The notes under the pieces: generated by a model
Told to the model about the DNA's origin: nothing
The model's input: only the letters and a program-made list of their open reading frames with translations
Database searches by the model: none
Source of the DNA: Alphaproteobacteria bacterium
GTDB taxonomy: Bacteria; Pseudomonadota; Alphaproteobacteria; Reyranellales; Reyranellaceae
DNA length: 33,903 nucleotides
NCBI GenBank assembly: GCA_947474005.1
Contig: CANJHI010000044.1
Location: 1-33,903 of the forward strand
Reading direction: 5' to 3'
Shown here: piece by piece, positions 23,425-31,237 of the stretch
Layout of the letters: each line of letters opens with the position of its first letter
Numbering within the stretch: the stretch's first letter is position 1
Made by a program: the position numbers and the translations under genes

Positions 23425-25122
23425 TCAGGCCGAAAAGCTCCGCAGCACCTCACCCGGCCGCGCAGTCCGGTCGATGCAGAAGCCCTTTTCGTCGGCCGTC
23501 TTCGTGCCGTTGATCCAGACGCCGTGCAGGCCGACCGCCGAGGTGGTGAGCCGGGCGGCGCCCGAGGGCAGGTCGTGGGCGCGGCGCTTCGGCCCGCGCG
23601 CCACCGTCTTCGGATCGAACAGCATCAGATCGGCGGCATAGCCCTCGCGCAGCAGGCCGCGTCCATTGAGGCCAAACAGCTTGGCCGGCTGGCCGGTCAG
23701 GCGATGCACGGCCTGCGGCAGGTCGAGCACGCCGAGATCGCGGCTCCAGTGGCCCATCAGGTGCAGGCCGAAACCGGCGTCGCAGAAGAAGGTGAGATGG
23801 GCGCCGGCATCGCTCAAGGAGATATGCGTGTTCGGGTCGGCAAGAATTCGTCCGACCGCCTTCTCGTCGTTGTGCAGGAGCTGGGCCACGAACTGGGTGT
23901 CGAGATTTTCCGAGAGCGCAAAGTCGAGGATGAAGTCGAGCGGTTCCTGGCCGGCGGCCGTGGCGAGCTGGGCGAGGGTGGCGCCTTCGAGCTTGCGGTT
24001 CTCGGGCTTCGCGGCCTCGACGATGAAGAGCTTGTCCCATTCGCCGTTGAACACCAGCCGGCCGCGCGCCGCCTCGATCTCGCGCCGGACCGCGGTGCGC
24101 CACGACGGGTCGCGATAGACCTTCTTCAGGGCCTCGTCGCCGTGCGCCGCCATGGCCGGCTTCCACGACTCCATGCTCTCGAACAGGTAGGGGCTCTTGA
24201 AGGTGAAATCCATGCTGAGCGGGCAGCACGAGGTCTGCGCCACGAGCTGATGCCCGCGTGAGCGCGCGGCGTTCACCTGGTCGAGCGTGGTGAAGGCCGC
24301 GGTCGGATTGGTGTTGGAATGGAAGAGGGCCGCGATCACCACCGGGCGCCTCGCTTCGATCGCCAGCTCCTCGAGATAGGGGATGGAGGTCTTGCTGCCC
24401 TTGGTCAGCATGTAGACGCCGCGGCCGCTGTCGCCCATGGCGCGGACCAGCGCGCGCAACTCGCGATCGTCGGCCAGACGTGACGGCATGGGCGTCCCGC
24501 CTTCGCCGTTGTGCGCCTCGGCGGTCGAGGTGGCGAAGCCCACGGCGCCGGCCGCCATGCCTTCGCGCACGAGAGTGACCATCTTGGCGATCTCGTCGTC
24601 GGTGGCGGTGCGCTCGGTTGCTTCCTCGCCCATCACCCAGGTGCGGACCGAGGAATGACCGGAGAAGCAGGCGACGTTGGGCCCGACGCCGAGGCGGGTC
24701 AGCATGTCGAGATATTGCGGAAAACTCTCGAACTCCCAGCGGATGCCGGCGCGCAGCGCGTCGAGCGACATGCCCTCGACGTGCGTGAGGTGGCGCATGG
24801 TGAGGTCGCGGTCCTGCGGCCGGCACGGTGCGATCGTGAAGCCGCAGTTGCCCAGGATGGCGGTGGTGACGCCCAGCGCCGGCGAGGGATCGACGAATGG
24901 GTCCCAGGTGATCTGTGCGTCGTAGTGGGTATGGCCGTCGATGATGCCGGGCGCCAATGCCAGGCCGTCGGCCTTCACCGTCTCCTTCGCCGCGCCGAGC
25001 TTCGAGCCCCCATGTTGAGCAATGGCGGCAATCTTGCCTGCCGTCACGCCGAGGTCGCCGCGCACAGGCGCCGAGCCCGTACCGTCGAAGATTTCCGCGT
25101 CCTTAATGACCAGGTCGAACAT
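23425..25122 (-). CDS. D-aminoacylase-like amidohydrolase (N-acyl-D-amino-acid deacylase family)
   Basis: A 565-residue enzyme of the amidohydrolase superfamily. The N-terminus DLVIKDAEIFDGTGSAPVRGD and the metal motif IDGHTHYDAQ (His64, His66) are standard. GNCGFTIAPCRP contains Cys93, equivalent to the unusual zinc-ligand Cys of D-aminoacylases. SDAGAHLTFF holds the catalytic Asp, and HRLTGQPAKLFGLNGRGLLREGYAADLMLFDP closes the barrel. At 565 residues it is longer than classical D-aminoacylase (about 480), so it belongs to the larger subgroup; the exact acyl amino acid is uncertain. The frame continues upstream, but GGAGGAAACCAAG directly precedes the ATG at 25122. It is divergent from the Bug-type binding protein, which may bring a related organic acid to the cell. 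Confidence 0.88.
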   Translation of the reverse strand: MFDLVIKDAEIFDGTGSAPVRGDLGVTAGKIAAIAQHGGSKLGAAKETVKADGLALAPGIIDGHTHYDAQITWDPFVDPSPALGVTTAILGNCGFTIAPCRPQDRDLTMRHLTHVEGMSLDALRAGIRWEFESFPQYLDMLTRLGVGPNVACFSGHSSVRTWVMGEEATERTATDDEIAKMVTLVREGMAAGAVGFATSTAEAHNGEGGTPMPSRLADDRELRALVRAMGDSGRGVYMLTKGSKTSIPYLEELAIEARRPVVIAALFHSNTNPTAAFTTLDQVNAARSRGHQLVAQTSCCPLSMDFTFKSPYLFESMESWKPAMAAHGDEALKKVYRDPSWRTAVRREIEAARGRLVFNGEWDKLFIVEAAKPENRKLEGATLAQLATAAGQEPLDFILDFALSENLDTQFVAQLLHNDEKAVGRILADPNTHISLSDAGAHLTFFCDAGFGLHLMGHWSRDLGVLDLPQAVHRLTGQPAKLFGLNGRGLLREGYAADLMLFDPKTVARGPKRRAHDLPSGAARLTTSAVGLHGVWINGTKTADEKGFCIDRTARPGEVLRSFSA

Positions 25123-25182
25123 CTTGGTTTCCTCCACGGGGAACCCTAGTCTGTCGCCAAGGAAATGGAATGGGAGGATTGC

Positions 25183-26163
25183 ATGACAGGCATGAAGCGC
25201 CGCGGGTTCGTGGTGGCGGCCGCTGGCCTTGGATTGACGCCGGGATTGGCGCCGGGGATCGCGCGCGCCCAGGAGTTTCCCACCAGGCAGGTGCGCGTGG
25301 TGGTGCCCTATCCGGCGGGCGGCGGCACCGACCTGGTGGCGCGCCTGATCGTGCCGCGCCTTGCGGAACGCTGGAAGCAGACAGTGATCATCGATAACAA
25401 GGGCGGTGCCAGCGGCATCCTGGGCAGCGAGATCGTGGCCAAAGCGGTGCCCGATGGCTACACGCTGCTGATCACAACCAGCGCCCACACCATCAATCCC
25501 TTTACCACCAAGACGCTGCCCTACGACACCGAGCGCGACTTCACGCCGGTCACGACGCTGATTGAGGGCGCCATCGCGCTGGTCGGCTCGCCCAAGGCGG
25601 GCTTCGACACGATGGACAAGTTCATGACCGCGGCGCGCGCCAATCCGGGCAAGTACACGTTCGGCAGCACCGAGAACACGACGCGCATGGTGGGCGAGCT
25701 GTTCCGGGTCAAAAGCGGCCTCAAGATCGAGAACGTGGCTTACAAGGGTGCGGCGCCGATGATGCAGGAGCTGGCCGGCGGCCACATCCCGGTGGGTTTC
25801 ACCAGCCCGCTGACGGTGATGTCGCACCACCGGGCGGGAACGCTCCGCATGCTGGCGGTCAGCAGCGCCAAGCGGCTGCCAGGGCTCGACGATGTGCCGA
25901 CCATGGCCGAAGCCGGCGTCCCGGGCGTCGACGTGAGCGCGTGGTTCGCGCTGTTCGGGCCCGGCAAGATGCCGGCGGCGCTCGCGGCGCGCATGCGCGA
26001 CGACGTGGTGGCGGTCCTCGCCGAACCCGAGATGGTGGCCAAGATCCGCGATCTCTCGAGCCTGCCGGGCGGCGAGCCGCCGGAGGCCTTCGCACAGCGC
26101 ATCAAGAAAGAGCTGGTGACCTGGGGCGAGATCGCTAAGGAAGCCGGCATCGTGCCGGAGTGA
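25183..26163 (+). CDS. Bug-family (TctC-like) periplasmic solute-binding protein
   Basis: A 326-residue binding protein of the tripartite tricarboxylate transporter type. The signal region MKRRGFVVAAAGLGL to ARAQ has a twin-arginine-like start. The mature protein begins FPTRQVRVVVPYPAGGGTDLVARLI, the Bug hallmark, followed by NKGGASGILGSEIVAKAVPDGYTLL and VAYKGAAPMMQELAGGHI. Bug proteins bind carboxylates, amino acids or aromatic acids. GGAGG seven bases before the ATG at 25183 beats the in-frame ATG 18 bases upstream. No TctA or TctB membrane genes are present, which is usual for the many orphan Bug proteins. It is divergent from the D-aminoacylase-like gene over 60 bases. Confidence 0.92.
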   Translation: MTGMKRRGFVVAAAGLGLTPGLAPGIARAQEFPTRQVRVVVPYPAGGGTDLVARLIVPRLAERWKQTVIIDNKGGASGILGSEIVAKAVPDGYTLLITTSAHTINPFTTKTLPYDTERDFTPVTTLIEGAIALVGSPKAGFDTMDKFMTAARANPGKYTFGSTENTTRMVGELFRVKSGLKIENVAYKGAAPMMQELAGGHIPVGFTSPLTVMSHHRAGTLRMLAVSSAKRLPGLDDVPTMAEAGVPGVDVSAWFALFGPGKMPAALAARMRDDVVAVLAEPEMVAKIRDLSSLPGGEPPEAFAQRIKKELVTWGEIAKEAGIVPE

Positions 26164-26171
26164 CTTGAGAA

Positions 26172-26229
26172 GGATCGCGGGCCTCCAGGCCCGCTCATGA
26201 TCATGAGCGGGCCTGGAGGCCCGCGGTCC
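26172..26229. repeat. Double-hairpin palindrome (family D) at a convergent gene junction
   Basis: Bases 26176-26225 are a perfect 50-base palindrome centred between 26200 and 26201; pairing extends to 26172-26229 with one mismatch. It resolves into hairpin GCGGGCCT-CC-AGGCCCGC (26177-26194), linker TCATGATCATGA (26195-26206) and hairpin GCGGGCCT-GG-AGGCCCGC (26207-26224). The core CT-CC-AG, the linker and the CT-GG-AG core match the element at 18360-18440 although the stems differ. It may act as a bidirectional terminator for the two converging genes. Confidence 0.9.
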
Positions 26230-26238
26230 ATATGAACT

Positions 26239-26571
26239 CTAGCCCACCACGACCTTCTCCTCGACGACGTAGCTCCTGATCCGGCCGATGAAGAGCGCGC
26301 CGTCGGCGTGGAGCGCCTGCATCTCGGGTGAGCGCGCCGCGGCTTCGAGTGCCGCGTGATCGTCAAACCACAGCTCGGCGATGCCGTCGATGTCCAGGGT
26401 AAGGGCCGGGATGTCGGCGCGGGTGCGCTCGTCGCCTATGTGGTTCTGCACATAGCGCCGCAAGCCGGGCACGGCCAGGGCGAGCGGCGCGTGGGTCTCG
26501 ATCCAGTGCTTCATGAATTGCGCGTGCGTCCAGCCTGATTTGCGCGCGAGCAGGCCGATCGTCTTGATCAT
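26239..26571 (-). CDS. EthD-domain protein
   Basis: A 110-residue protein of the EthD family (dimeric alpha-beta barrel). MIKTIGLLARKSGWTHAQFMKHWIETHAPLALAVPGLRRYVQ is the characteristic first half, with the HW..THAPL motif; DGIAELWFDDHAALEAAARSPE is the second. Members help degrade ethers or shape small-molecule intermediates, often without a proven catalytic role. The frame is open 51 codons upstream, but GGGAGAG before the ATG at 26571 and the family N-terminus fix the start. It diverges from the dienelactone-hydrolase-like gene across 37 bases, so shared regulation is plausible. Confidence 0.87.
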   Translation of the reverse strand: MIKTIGLLARKSGWTHAQFMKHWIETHAPLALAVPGLRRYVQNHIGDERTRADIPALTLDIDGIAELWFDDHAALEAAARSPEMQALHADGALFIGRIRSYVVEEKVVVG

Positions 26572-26608
26572 GGTGCGTCTCTCCCTGTCATTGGGGGTAG
26601 TATCGGCC

Positions 26609-27391
26609 ATGATCCGCTGGCTCGCGATTGCATTCCTCGTGCTGTTTGCCGGTACAGCTGCGGCGCAGCCCGTCAGTTTTCCCAGCGTCGCGGTCGGCAG
26701 TTTGGCCGCCGGCCCCGAGATCAAGGGCCGGATCTACAAGCCCGAAGGGCCGGGACCGTTCCCGACGATCATCCTGGCGCACTCGTGCGCGGGCCCGAAC
26801 CGGCACACCGACGTCTGGGGCAGGCTGCTGGTGAGCTGGGGCTATCTCGTGCTGGCTCCCGACTCGTTCAACCCGCGCGGCACCAAGGCGGTGTGCACCA
26901 CGCCCAACGTCGTGACCCCCAACATGCGCATTGCCGATATTGCCGGCGCGCTCGACTACCTCGCCACCCGGCCCGATGTGATCAAGGGCAAGATCGGCAT
27001 CATCGGCCACAGCCATGGCGGCTCGACCGTGCTCCGTTCGGCGCAGAAGCGCTTCGGTCTCGCCCAGCGCGGCTTGGTGGGTGGCGTCGCCTATTATCCC
27101 GGCTGCAATCCGGCGACCGACACCGGCATCGACATTCCGGTCCTGCTGCTGGCCGGCGACAAGGACGACTGGACGTCGGCCGACCGTTGCCGGCGGATGG
27201 TTGCGGCACTGGCGCGACCCAGCCTCGTCGATGCGGTCTACTATCCCGACGCCTACCACAGCTTCGATGCCAAGGCGCCCGACCGCACCGTGGCGGGCGC
27301 GGGCAAGCAACATCATCTCTCCTTCGATCCCGACGCGGCACCCGACGCCGAAGCGCGCACCAAGGCGTTCTTCGCGAAGGTATTGCGGTAG
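26609..27391 (+). CDS. Exported dienelactone hydrolase-like alpha/beta hydrolase
   Basis: A 260-residue alpha/beta hydrolase with a signal peptide (MIRWLAIAFLVLFAGTAAAQ). The nucleophile elbow is GHSHGG (Ser135) after KGKIGII. The acid is probably an Asp in AGDKDDWT (184-187), and the base is His217 in YYPDAYHSFD. TIILAHSCAGPN matches the oxyanion-hole strand of the dienelactone hydrolase family. Members hydrolyse lactones or esters; the Ser here replaces the Cys of classical dienelactone hydrolase, as in many family relatives. Upstream in-frame codons overlap the EthD gene on the other strand, so I take the ATG at 26609. A family A repeat follows the stop. Confidence 0.85.
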   Translation: MIRWLAIAFLVLFAGTAAAQPVSFPSVAVGSLAAGPEIKGRIYKPEGPGPFPTIILAHSCAGPNRHTDVWGRLLVSWGYLVLAPDSFNPRGTKAVCTTPNVVTPNMRIADIAGALDYLATRPDVIKGKIGIIGHSHGGSTVLRSAQKRFGLAQRGLVGGVAYYPGCNPATDTGIDIPVLLLAGDKDDWTSADRCRRMVAALARPSLVDAVYYPDAYHSFDAKAPDRTVAGAGKQHHLSFDPDAAPDAEARTKAFFAKVLR

Positions 27392-27397
27392 ATCATA

Positions 27398-27523
27398 CCG
27401 TCGTCCCGACCGGAGCCGAGCGTAGCGAGGCGTAGTGGAGGGACCTTGTCTCCACAATTTGCAATTTGCCTGTCGAGAGTAGGTCCCTCCGCTCCGCGCT
27501 TCGCGCTCCGGTCGGGACGACGG
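27398..27523. repeat. Palindromic intergenic repeat, family A copy 3
   Basis: A 126-base element between two converging genes, starting 6 bases after one stop and ending 7 bases before the other. The outer arms are 19-base perfect inverted repeats, CCGTCGTCCCGACCGGAGC (27398-27416) and its complement (27505-27523). The inner arms are GGAGGGACCT (27437-27446) and AGGTCCCTCC (27481-27490). The centre is AT-richer. This is the best-preserved of three copies in the window. Confidence 0.88.
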
Positions 27524-27530
27524 ATTTGCC

Positions 27531-28469
27531 TTATCCTGCCAAACCCATCTGCCGCGACAGCAGCACCAACGTCTCGTAGATCACGTGGGCGCAGAGGTGG
27601 GCGGCCATGCCGTTCACGTCCTGCGGCGGACTCACGGTGTTCACATCGACCGCCACGATGTTGAGATCGGTCAGGCAGCGCAGCAGGTCGATGCCCTCGC
27701 GCGCCGAGAGCCCACCCCACGATGGCGTGCAGACGCCGGGCGCGCACGATGGGTCGAACACATCCATATCGAAGCAGAGATAGACCGGGCGCTTGCCCAC
27801 CTTGTCGCGGAACTCGGCCATGCGCTGGGCGAAGCCGCCACGGATCAGCTCATCGAGGGAGACGATCTTGTAGCCGAGGCTCATGGCGCGCGGCACGACG
27901 TTCTGGGCGTAGGTCGTGCTGCGGATGCCGACATGCCAGGAGAATTCCGGATCGATCAGGCCCTCTTCGGCCACGTGCGTGAACTGGGTCGCGGAGTTGT
28001 ACTTCTCGTCCTCGCCGTAGGGATAGGAGTCGGTGTGCGAGTCGATGTGGAGCGCGGCCATCTTCGGATACTTCTTGCCGACCGCGCGGGCGACCGGGAC
28101 CGTCACCGATCCGTCGCCGCCGATGGTGACCGGTACCGCGCCCGCCTGGACGATGCGGTCGACGGCCTGCTCGGTGCGCTCGAAGGCATCGACGATCTTC
28201 GAGGGCGTCAGTTTCACGTTGCCGCAATCGACCAGGCCCAGCGCTGCCACGGGATCGAAATCGGCGTTGGTCGGGTTGAAGCGACGCATCAGCGCCGACT
28301 GCTGGCGCACCGAGTCGGGGCCGCCGCGTGCACCGATGCGCATGTTGGTGCCGCAGTCGAAGGGAATGCCCAGGATGGCGGCCTTGTTGTTCGGGCCCGG
28401 CCGGCCATACGGCGCGCCCATGAAGGTCATGGGCAGGGTGAAGAGCTCGTCGTCGGCGAGGCGTTCCAT
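27531..28469 (-). CDS. Agmatinase/arginase-fold ureohydrolase with altered active-site residues
   Basis: A 312-residue member of the ureohydrolase family, whose members cleave guanidino compounds to urea with two Mn ions. The metal-binding motifs DSHTD (Asp143, His145, Asp147) and FDMDVFDP (Asp234, Asp236) are intact, and PGVCTPSWGGLS is typical. However, the first metal ligand, His of the canonical GGDH motif, is Gly120 (TIGGDGSVTVP). The Glu that grips the guanidinium in the canonical VEVxP motif is Thr278 (DVNTVSPPQD). Both were confirmed in the DNA. Substrate is therefore uncertain; automatic annotation would say agmatinase (speB). The upstream open codons lie in the M20 gene; I take the ATG at 28469, 1 base after the M20 stop. 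It is the last gene of a five-gene operon. Confidence 0.85.
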   Translation of the reverse strand: MERLADDELFTLPMTFMGAPYGRPGPNNKAAILGIPFDCGTNMRIGARGGPDSVRQQSALMRRFNPTNADFDPVAALGLVDCGNVKLTPSKIVDAFERTEQAVDRIVQAGAVPVTIGGDGSVTVPVARAVGKKYPKMAALHIDSHTDSYPYGEDEKYNSATQFTHVAEEGLIDPEFSWHVGIRSTTYAQNVVPRAMSLGYKIVSLDELIRGGFAQRMAEFRDKVGKRPVYLCFDMDVFDPSCAPGVCTPSWGGLSAREGIDLLRCLTDLNIVAVDVNTVSPPQDVNGMAAHLCAHVIYETLVLLSRQMGLAG

Positions 28470-28470
28470 G

Positions 28471-29727
28471 TCAGATCTCCGCGGAGAGAAAGTCGTAGGC
28501 CACCAGCGTGTGGATCTTGGCGACGGAGACGAGCTCGTCGACCAGAACATGCTCGTCGGGCCCGCCCATGTTGAAGGGCGTGAGCCCCAGCACCACGGTC
28601 GGCACCTTGTACATGCGGTACCAGCGCGAGTCGGAGCCGCCGACGCGCATGTTCACCGCGGGCGCCTCGCGCAGAACTTCGGCGGCGACCTGGGCGGTGC
28701 GCGTCACGAGTTCGTGGCCGGGGTCGGTGAAGGAGGGCTCGAAGCGCCGGATCGCCTTCCAGCTCACGCCTTCTATGGGCGCCAGCCATTCGTCCAACTT
28801 GGCAGACAGCACGTCGGTCGTGATGCCGACCGGCAGGCGGATGTCGGCGCGGGCGATGGCATGGGTGGGCACCAGGTTGGGCGAGGTGCCGCCCTCGATG
28901 GTGCCGATGTTCACGGTGACGCGGCTGAGCGTCTCGGCTTCGCCCGCGCCGGACAGGGGTTCGGAGATGGGTTTGGCCTTGGCGATGGCCGCGGTGACGA
29001 CGGGCGGTGCCTGGAAGGGTACGTCCTCGAGATCTTTCAGCCGGTCGAGCGCGATACGCAGCCGGTCGATGGCGTTGGTGCCCTTGTGGACATGCGCGCC
29101 ATGCGCCGGCGAGCCCACGGCCTCGATCTCGACCCACATCAGGCCCTTTTCGCCGAAACGCACGACGCGGGGCGAGCCGACGTCGCCGCAGATGTTGGCG
29201 TCGCCGGCGGCGTGCGGTCGGTGTTTCAGCATCCAGCCCGACCCCAGCGAGCCCATGTTCTCCTCGTCGCCGGCCAGCGTCAGCACGATCTCGCCGCTCC
29301 ACGCGTCGCGACACTCGGCCAGGAGTGTCGCCGCAAGAAGCGAAGCCGCGATGCCGCCCTTCATGTCGCAGACGCCGCGGCCATAGAGCTTGCCGTCCTT
29401 CAGGACGCCGCCCAGGGGCGGCACGGTCCACGGCAGGTTCTCCAGGATCGGGAAGGTATCGAGATGGCCGTTGAAGATCAGCCGCCGCCCGGGGCGACCG
29501 CCTTTGATGCGCCCGATCAGGCTGACCACGCGCGGCTCGGGTTCGATGCGCTCGACCTCGATGCCGGGGATCTCGCGCAGCAGCGCTTCGGCCACCTGGG
29601 CGACATCGTGCGTGTCGCTCGGCGGGTTGGGTGAGGCCACGGCCACCAGGCGCCGGGTGACGTCGATCAGGCGCTCGCGCGCTCCATCGACCCGGCGGGC
29701 AAGATCCATTCTGTGCGGGTCGAACAT
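28471..29727 (-). CDS. M20-family amidohydrolase/deacylase (ArgE/DapE type)
   Basis: A 418-residue M20 metallopeptidase-family enzyme, which removes acyl groups from amino acids or hydrolyses related amides. The two-zinc site is intact: His88 and Asp90 in FNGHLDTFP, Asp121 in GRGVCDMKGG, and the Glu pair 155-156 in AGDEEN. The dimerisation-domain segment AVGSPAHGAHVHKGTNAIDRL follows, and the final metal His is in PDEHVLV. No signal peptide is present, so it acts in the cytoplasm. The ATG at 29727 overlaps the permease stop by one base (TGATG), showing translational coupling to the transporter. The likely role is to deacylate the compound brought in by that transporter. Confidence 0.9.
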   Translation of the reverse strand: MFDPHRMDLARRVDGARERLIDVTRRLVAVASPNPPSDTHDVAQVAEALLREIPGIEVERIEPEPRVVSLIGRIKGGRPGRRLIFNGHLDTFPILENLPWTVPPLGGVLKDGKLYGRGVCDMKGGIAASLLAATLLAECRDAWSGEIVLTLAGDEENMGSLGSGWMLKHRPHAAGDANICGDVGSPRVVRFGEKGLMWVEIEAVGSPAHGAHVHKGTNAIDRLRIALDRLKDLEDVPFQAPPVVTAAIAKAKPISEPLSGAGEAETLSRVTVNIGTIEGGTSPNLVPTHAIARADIRLPVGITTDVLSAKLDEWLAPIEGVSWKAIRRFEPSFTDPGHELVTRTAQVAAEVLREAPAVNMRVGGSDSRWYRMYKVPTVVLGLTPFNMGGPDEHVLVDELVSVAKIHTLVAYDFLSAEI

Positions 29728-30392
29728 CAGCGGTTCTGCAGCCTGCGTTCCCAGAAGCGGATGGCCATGGCGAGCGGCCAGCAGATCAGGAAATAGACGA
29801 CGGCGATGAAGGTGAAAGTCTCCAGCGGCCTGAAATTGGTGGCCGAGAGCTCCATGCCGCGCCGCGTGATCTCGCTCACCGAGATGACGGCGCCCAGCGA
29901 GGAGAATTTGATCAGCTGCACGAAGTTGGAGGCGAGCGGCGGCAAGGTCATCTTGATCGCCTGCGGCAGCACGATGCGGCGGAACGATTGCAGCGGCGTC
30001 AGCCCCAGCACCTGCGCCGCCTCGACATGGCCCTTGGGCACGCTCTGGATGCCCGAGCGGTAGACCTCGGAGATGAAAGCGGCCTGATAGAGGGCGAGGC
30101 CGATGATCAGGGCCACCAGGGCCTCGATACGGATGCCGAACACGATCGGCAGCACGTAGTAGACCCACAGCAGCTGGACGAGGATCGGCGTGTTGCGCAC
30201 GACCTCGCCGATCGAGATGCCGACCCAGCGCAGCGCCCGGAAGCGCGACATGTCGAGGAGCGCAATGATCAGTCCCCCGATCATCGCCAGCACGAGGGTG
30301 GCGGCCGAGACGATGAGCGTCATCTGCAGCCCCGACATCAGAAAGTCGAAGCTGCCCCAGACCGTGTCCCAGCGGAATTGGTATTTGAACAC
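29727..30392 (-). CDS. Polar amino-acid type ABC transporter permease
   Basis: A 221-residue inner-membrane protein of the HisMQ/GlnP group, with about five membrane segments (MTLIVSAATLVLAMIGGLIIALL; ILVQLLWVYYVLPIVFG; LVALIIGLALYQAAFIS; FTFIAVVYFLICWPLAMAI). The EAA loop is EVYRSGIQSVPKGHVEAAQVLGL followed by SFRRIVLPQAIKMTLPP. The family start is MFKYQFRWDTVWGSFDFLMSGLQMT. Only one permease gene is present, so it probably works as a homodimer. It lies 10 bases after the binding-protein gene and overlaps the M20 gene by one base. Confidence 0.93.
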   Translation of the reverse strand: MFKYQFRWDTVWGSFDFLMSGLQMTLIVSAATLVLAMIGGLIIALLDMSRFRALRWVGISIGEVVRNTPILVQLLWVYYVLPIVFGIRIEALVALIIGLALYQAAFISEVYRSGIQSVPKGHVEAAQVLGLTPLQSFRRIVLPQAIKMTLPPLASNFVQLIKFSSLGAVISVSEITRRGMELSATNFRPLETFTFIAVVYFLICWPLAMAIRFWERRLQNR

Positions 30393-30402
30393 GGCGCCGC
30401 CT

Positions 30403-31212
30403 TTACGGCGCCACGATCGGGTCGAGCTTGTGCTTCTTGGCGTACTTCAGCAGCCGGCCGTCGAGCTTGATGGTGTCGACGAACAGGTTGACGTAGTTCA
30501 GCCAGATCTGGTCGCCCTGCGGCACGACGTAGGCGTAGGGCGTGATGGCGAGCTTCTCGTTGGGCAGGATGTAGGTCGCCCAGTCGAACTCGTCGGTCAC
30601 TTTGATGGCGGTCGGGAAGTCGGTGATGATGACGTCGACGCGCTGCGCGACCAGCTCGGCCTCGCGCGTGTTGGGCGGCGCCACCGAGACGACCTCGGCG
30701 TTCTTCACGTAGCCCTTCATGAAGGGCTCCATGTAGCTGCCCAGCGAGACGGCAGCCTTCACGCCCTTCTGGTCGATGTCCTTCCACTCCTTGATCTTGC
30801 TGTCCTTGCGGGTGACCGCGTAGAGGTTGGTCAGCAGGTAGGGCTTGGAGAACTCGACGGCCTGGCCGCGCTTCATCGTGGCGCCGACGCCGAACATGCC
30901 GATCTCGCACTTGCCGGCCTGCAGGTCGGCGATGAACGAGCCGAAGCTCGACTCGACGATCTCCAGCTTGGCGTCGAGCTCCTTGGCGAATTCCTTCGCG
31001 AGGTCGGCATCGATGCCCTCGATCTCGCCGGTCTTGGAATTGCGGAACGAGATCGAATAGTAGAGCGGGAACTGGCAGACCCTGAGCTTCTTGCTCTTGG
31101 TCACTTCGTAGAGACGCGACTGCGTCTGCTGGGCTTCCGCGCCCGTGATCGAAAACGCGCCAACCGTGCCGGCCAGCGCGAGCGCACCCAATATCCTTGC
31201 TACACCCATCAT
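30403..31212 (-). CDS. Family-3 periplasmic binding protein of the ABC transporter
   Basis: A 269-residue binding protein. The signal peptide runs from MMGVARILGALALAG to about AEAQ. The mature part has LRVCQFPLYYSISFRNSKTGEIEGIDADLAKEF, the family-3 signature region, then FGSFIADLQAGKCEIGMFGVGATMKRGQAVEFSKPYL and VAQRVDVIITDFPTAIKV. Family 3 binds polar amino acids, opines and similar compounds; the Asp and Arg expected to grip an amino-acid head group are not certain here. Two ATGs lie in tandem (31212 and 31209), and GGGAG four or seven bases upstream would serve either. It sits between the ATPase and permease genes of the same operon. Confidence 0.92.
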   Translation of the reverse strand: MMGVARILGALALAGTVGAFSITGAEAQQTQSRLYEVTKSKKLRVCQFPLYYSISFRNSKTGEIEGIDADLAKEFAKELDAKLEIVESSFGSFIADLQAGKCEIGMFGVGATMKRGQAVEFSKPYLLTNLYAVTRKDSKIKEWKDIDQKGVKAAVSLGSYMEPFMKGYVKNAEVVSVAPPNTREAELVAQRVDVIITDFPTAIKVTDEFDWATYILPNEKLAITPYAYVVPQGDQIWLNYVNLFVDTIKLDGRLLKYAKKHKLDPIVAP

Positions 31213-31237
31213 CGGTCTCCCTTGTTGACCTTCCCCA

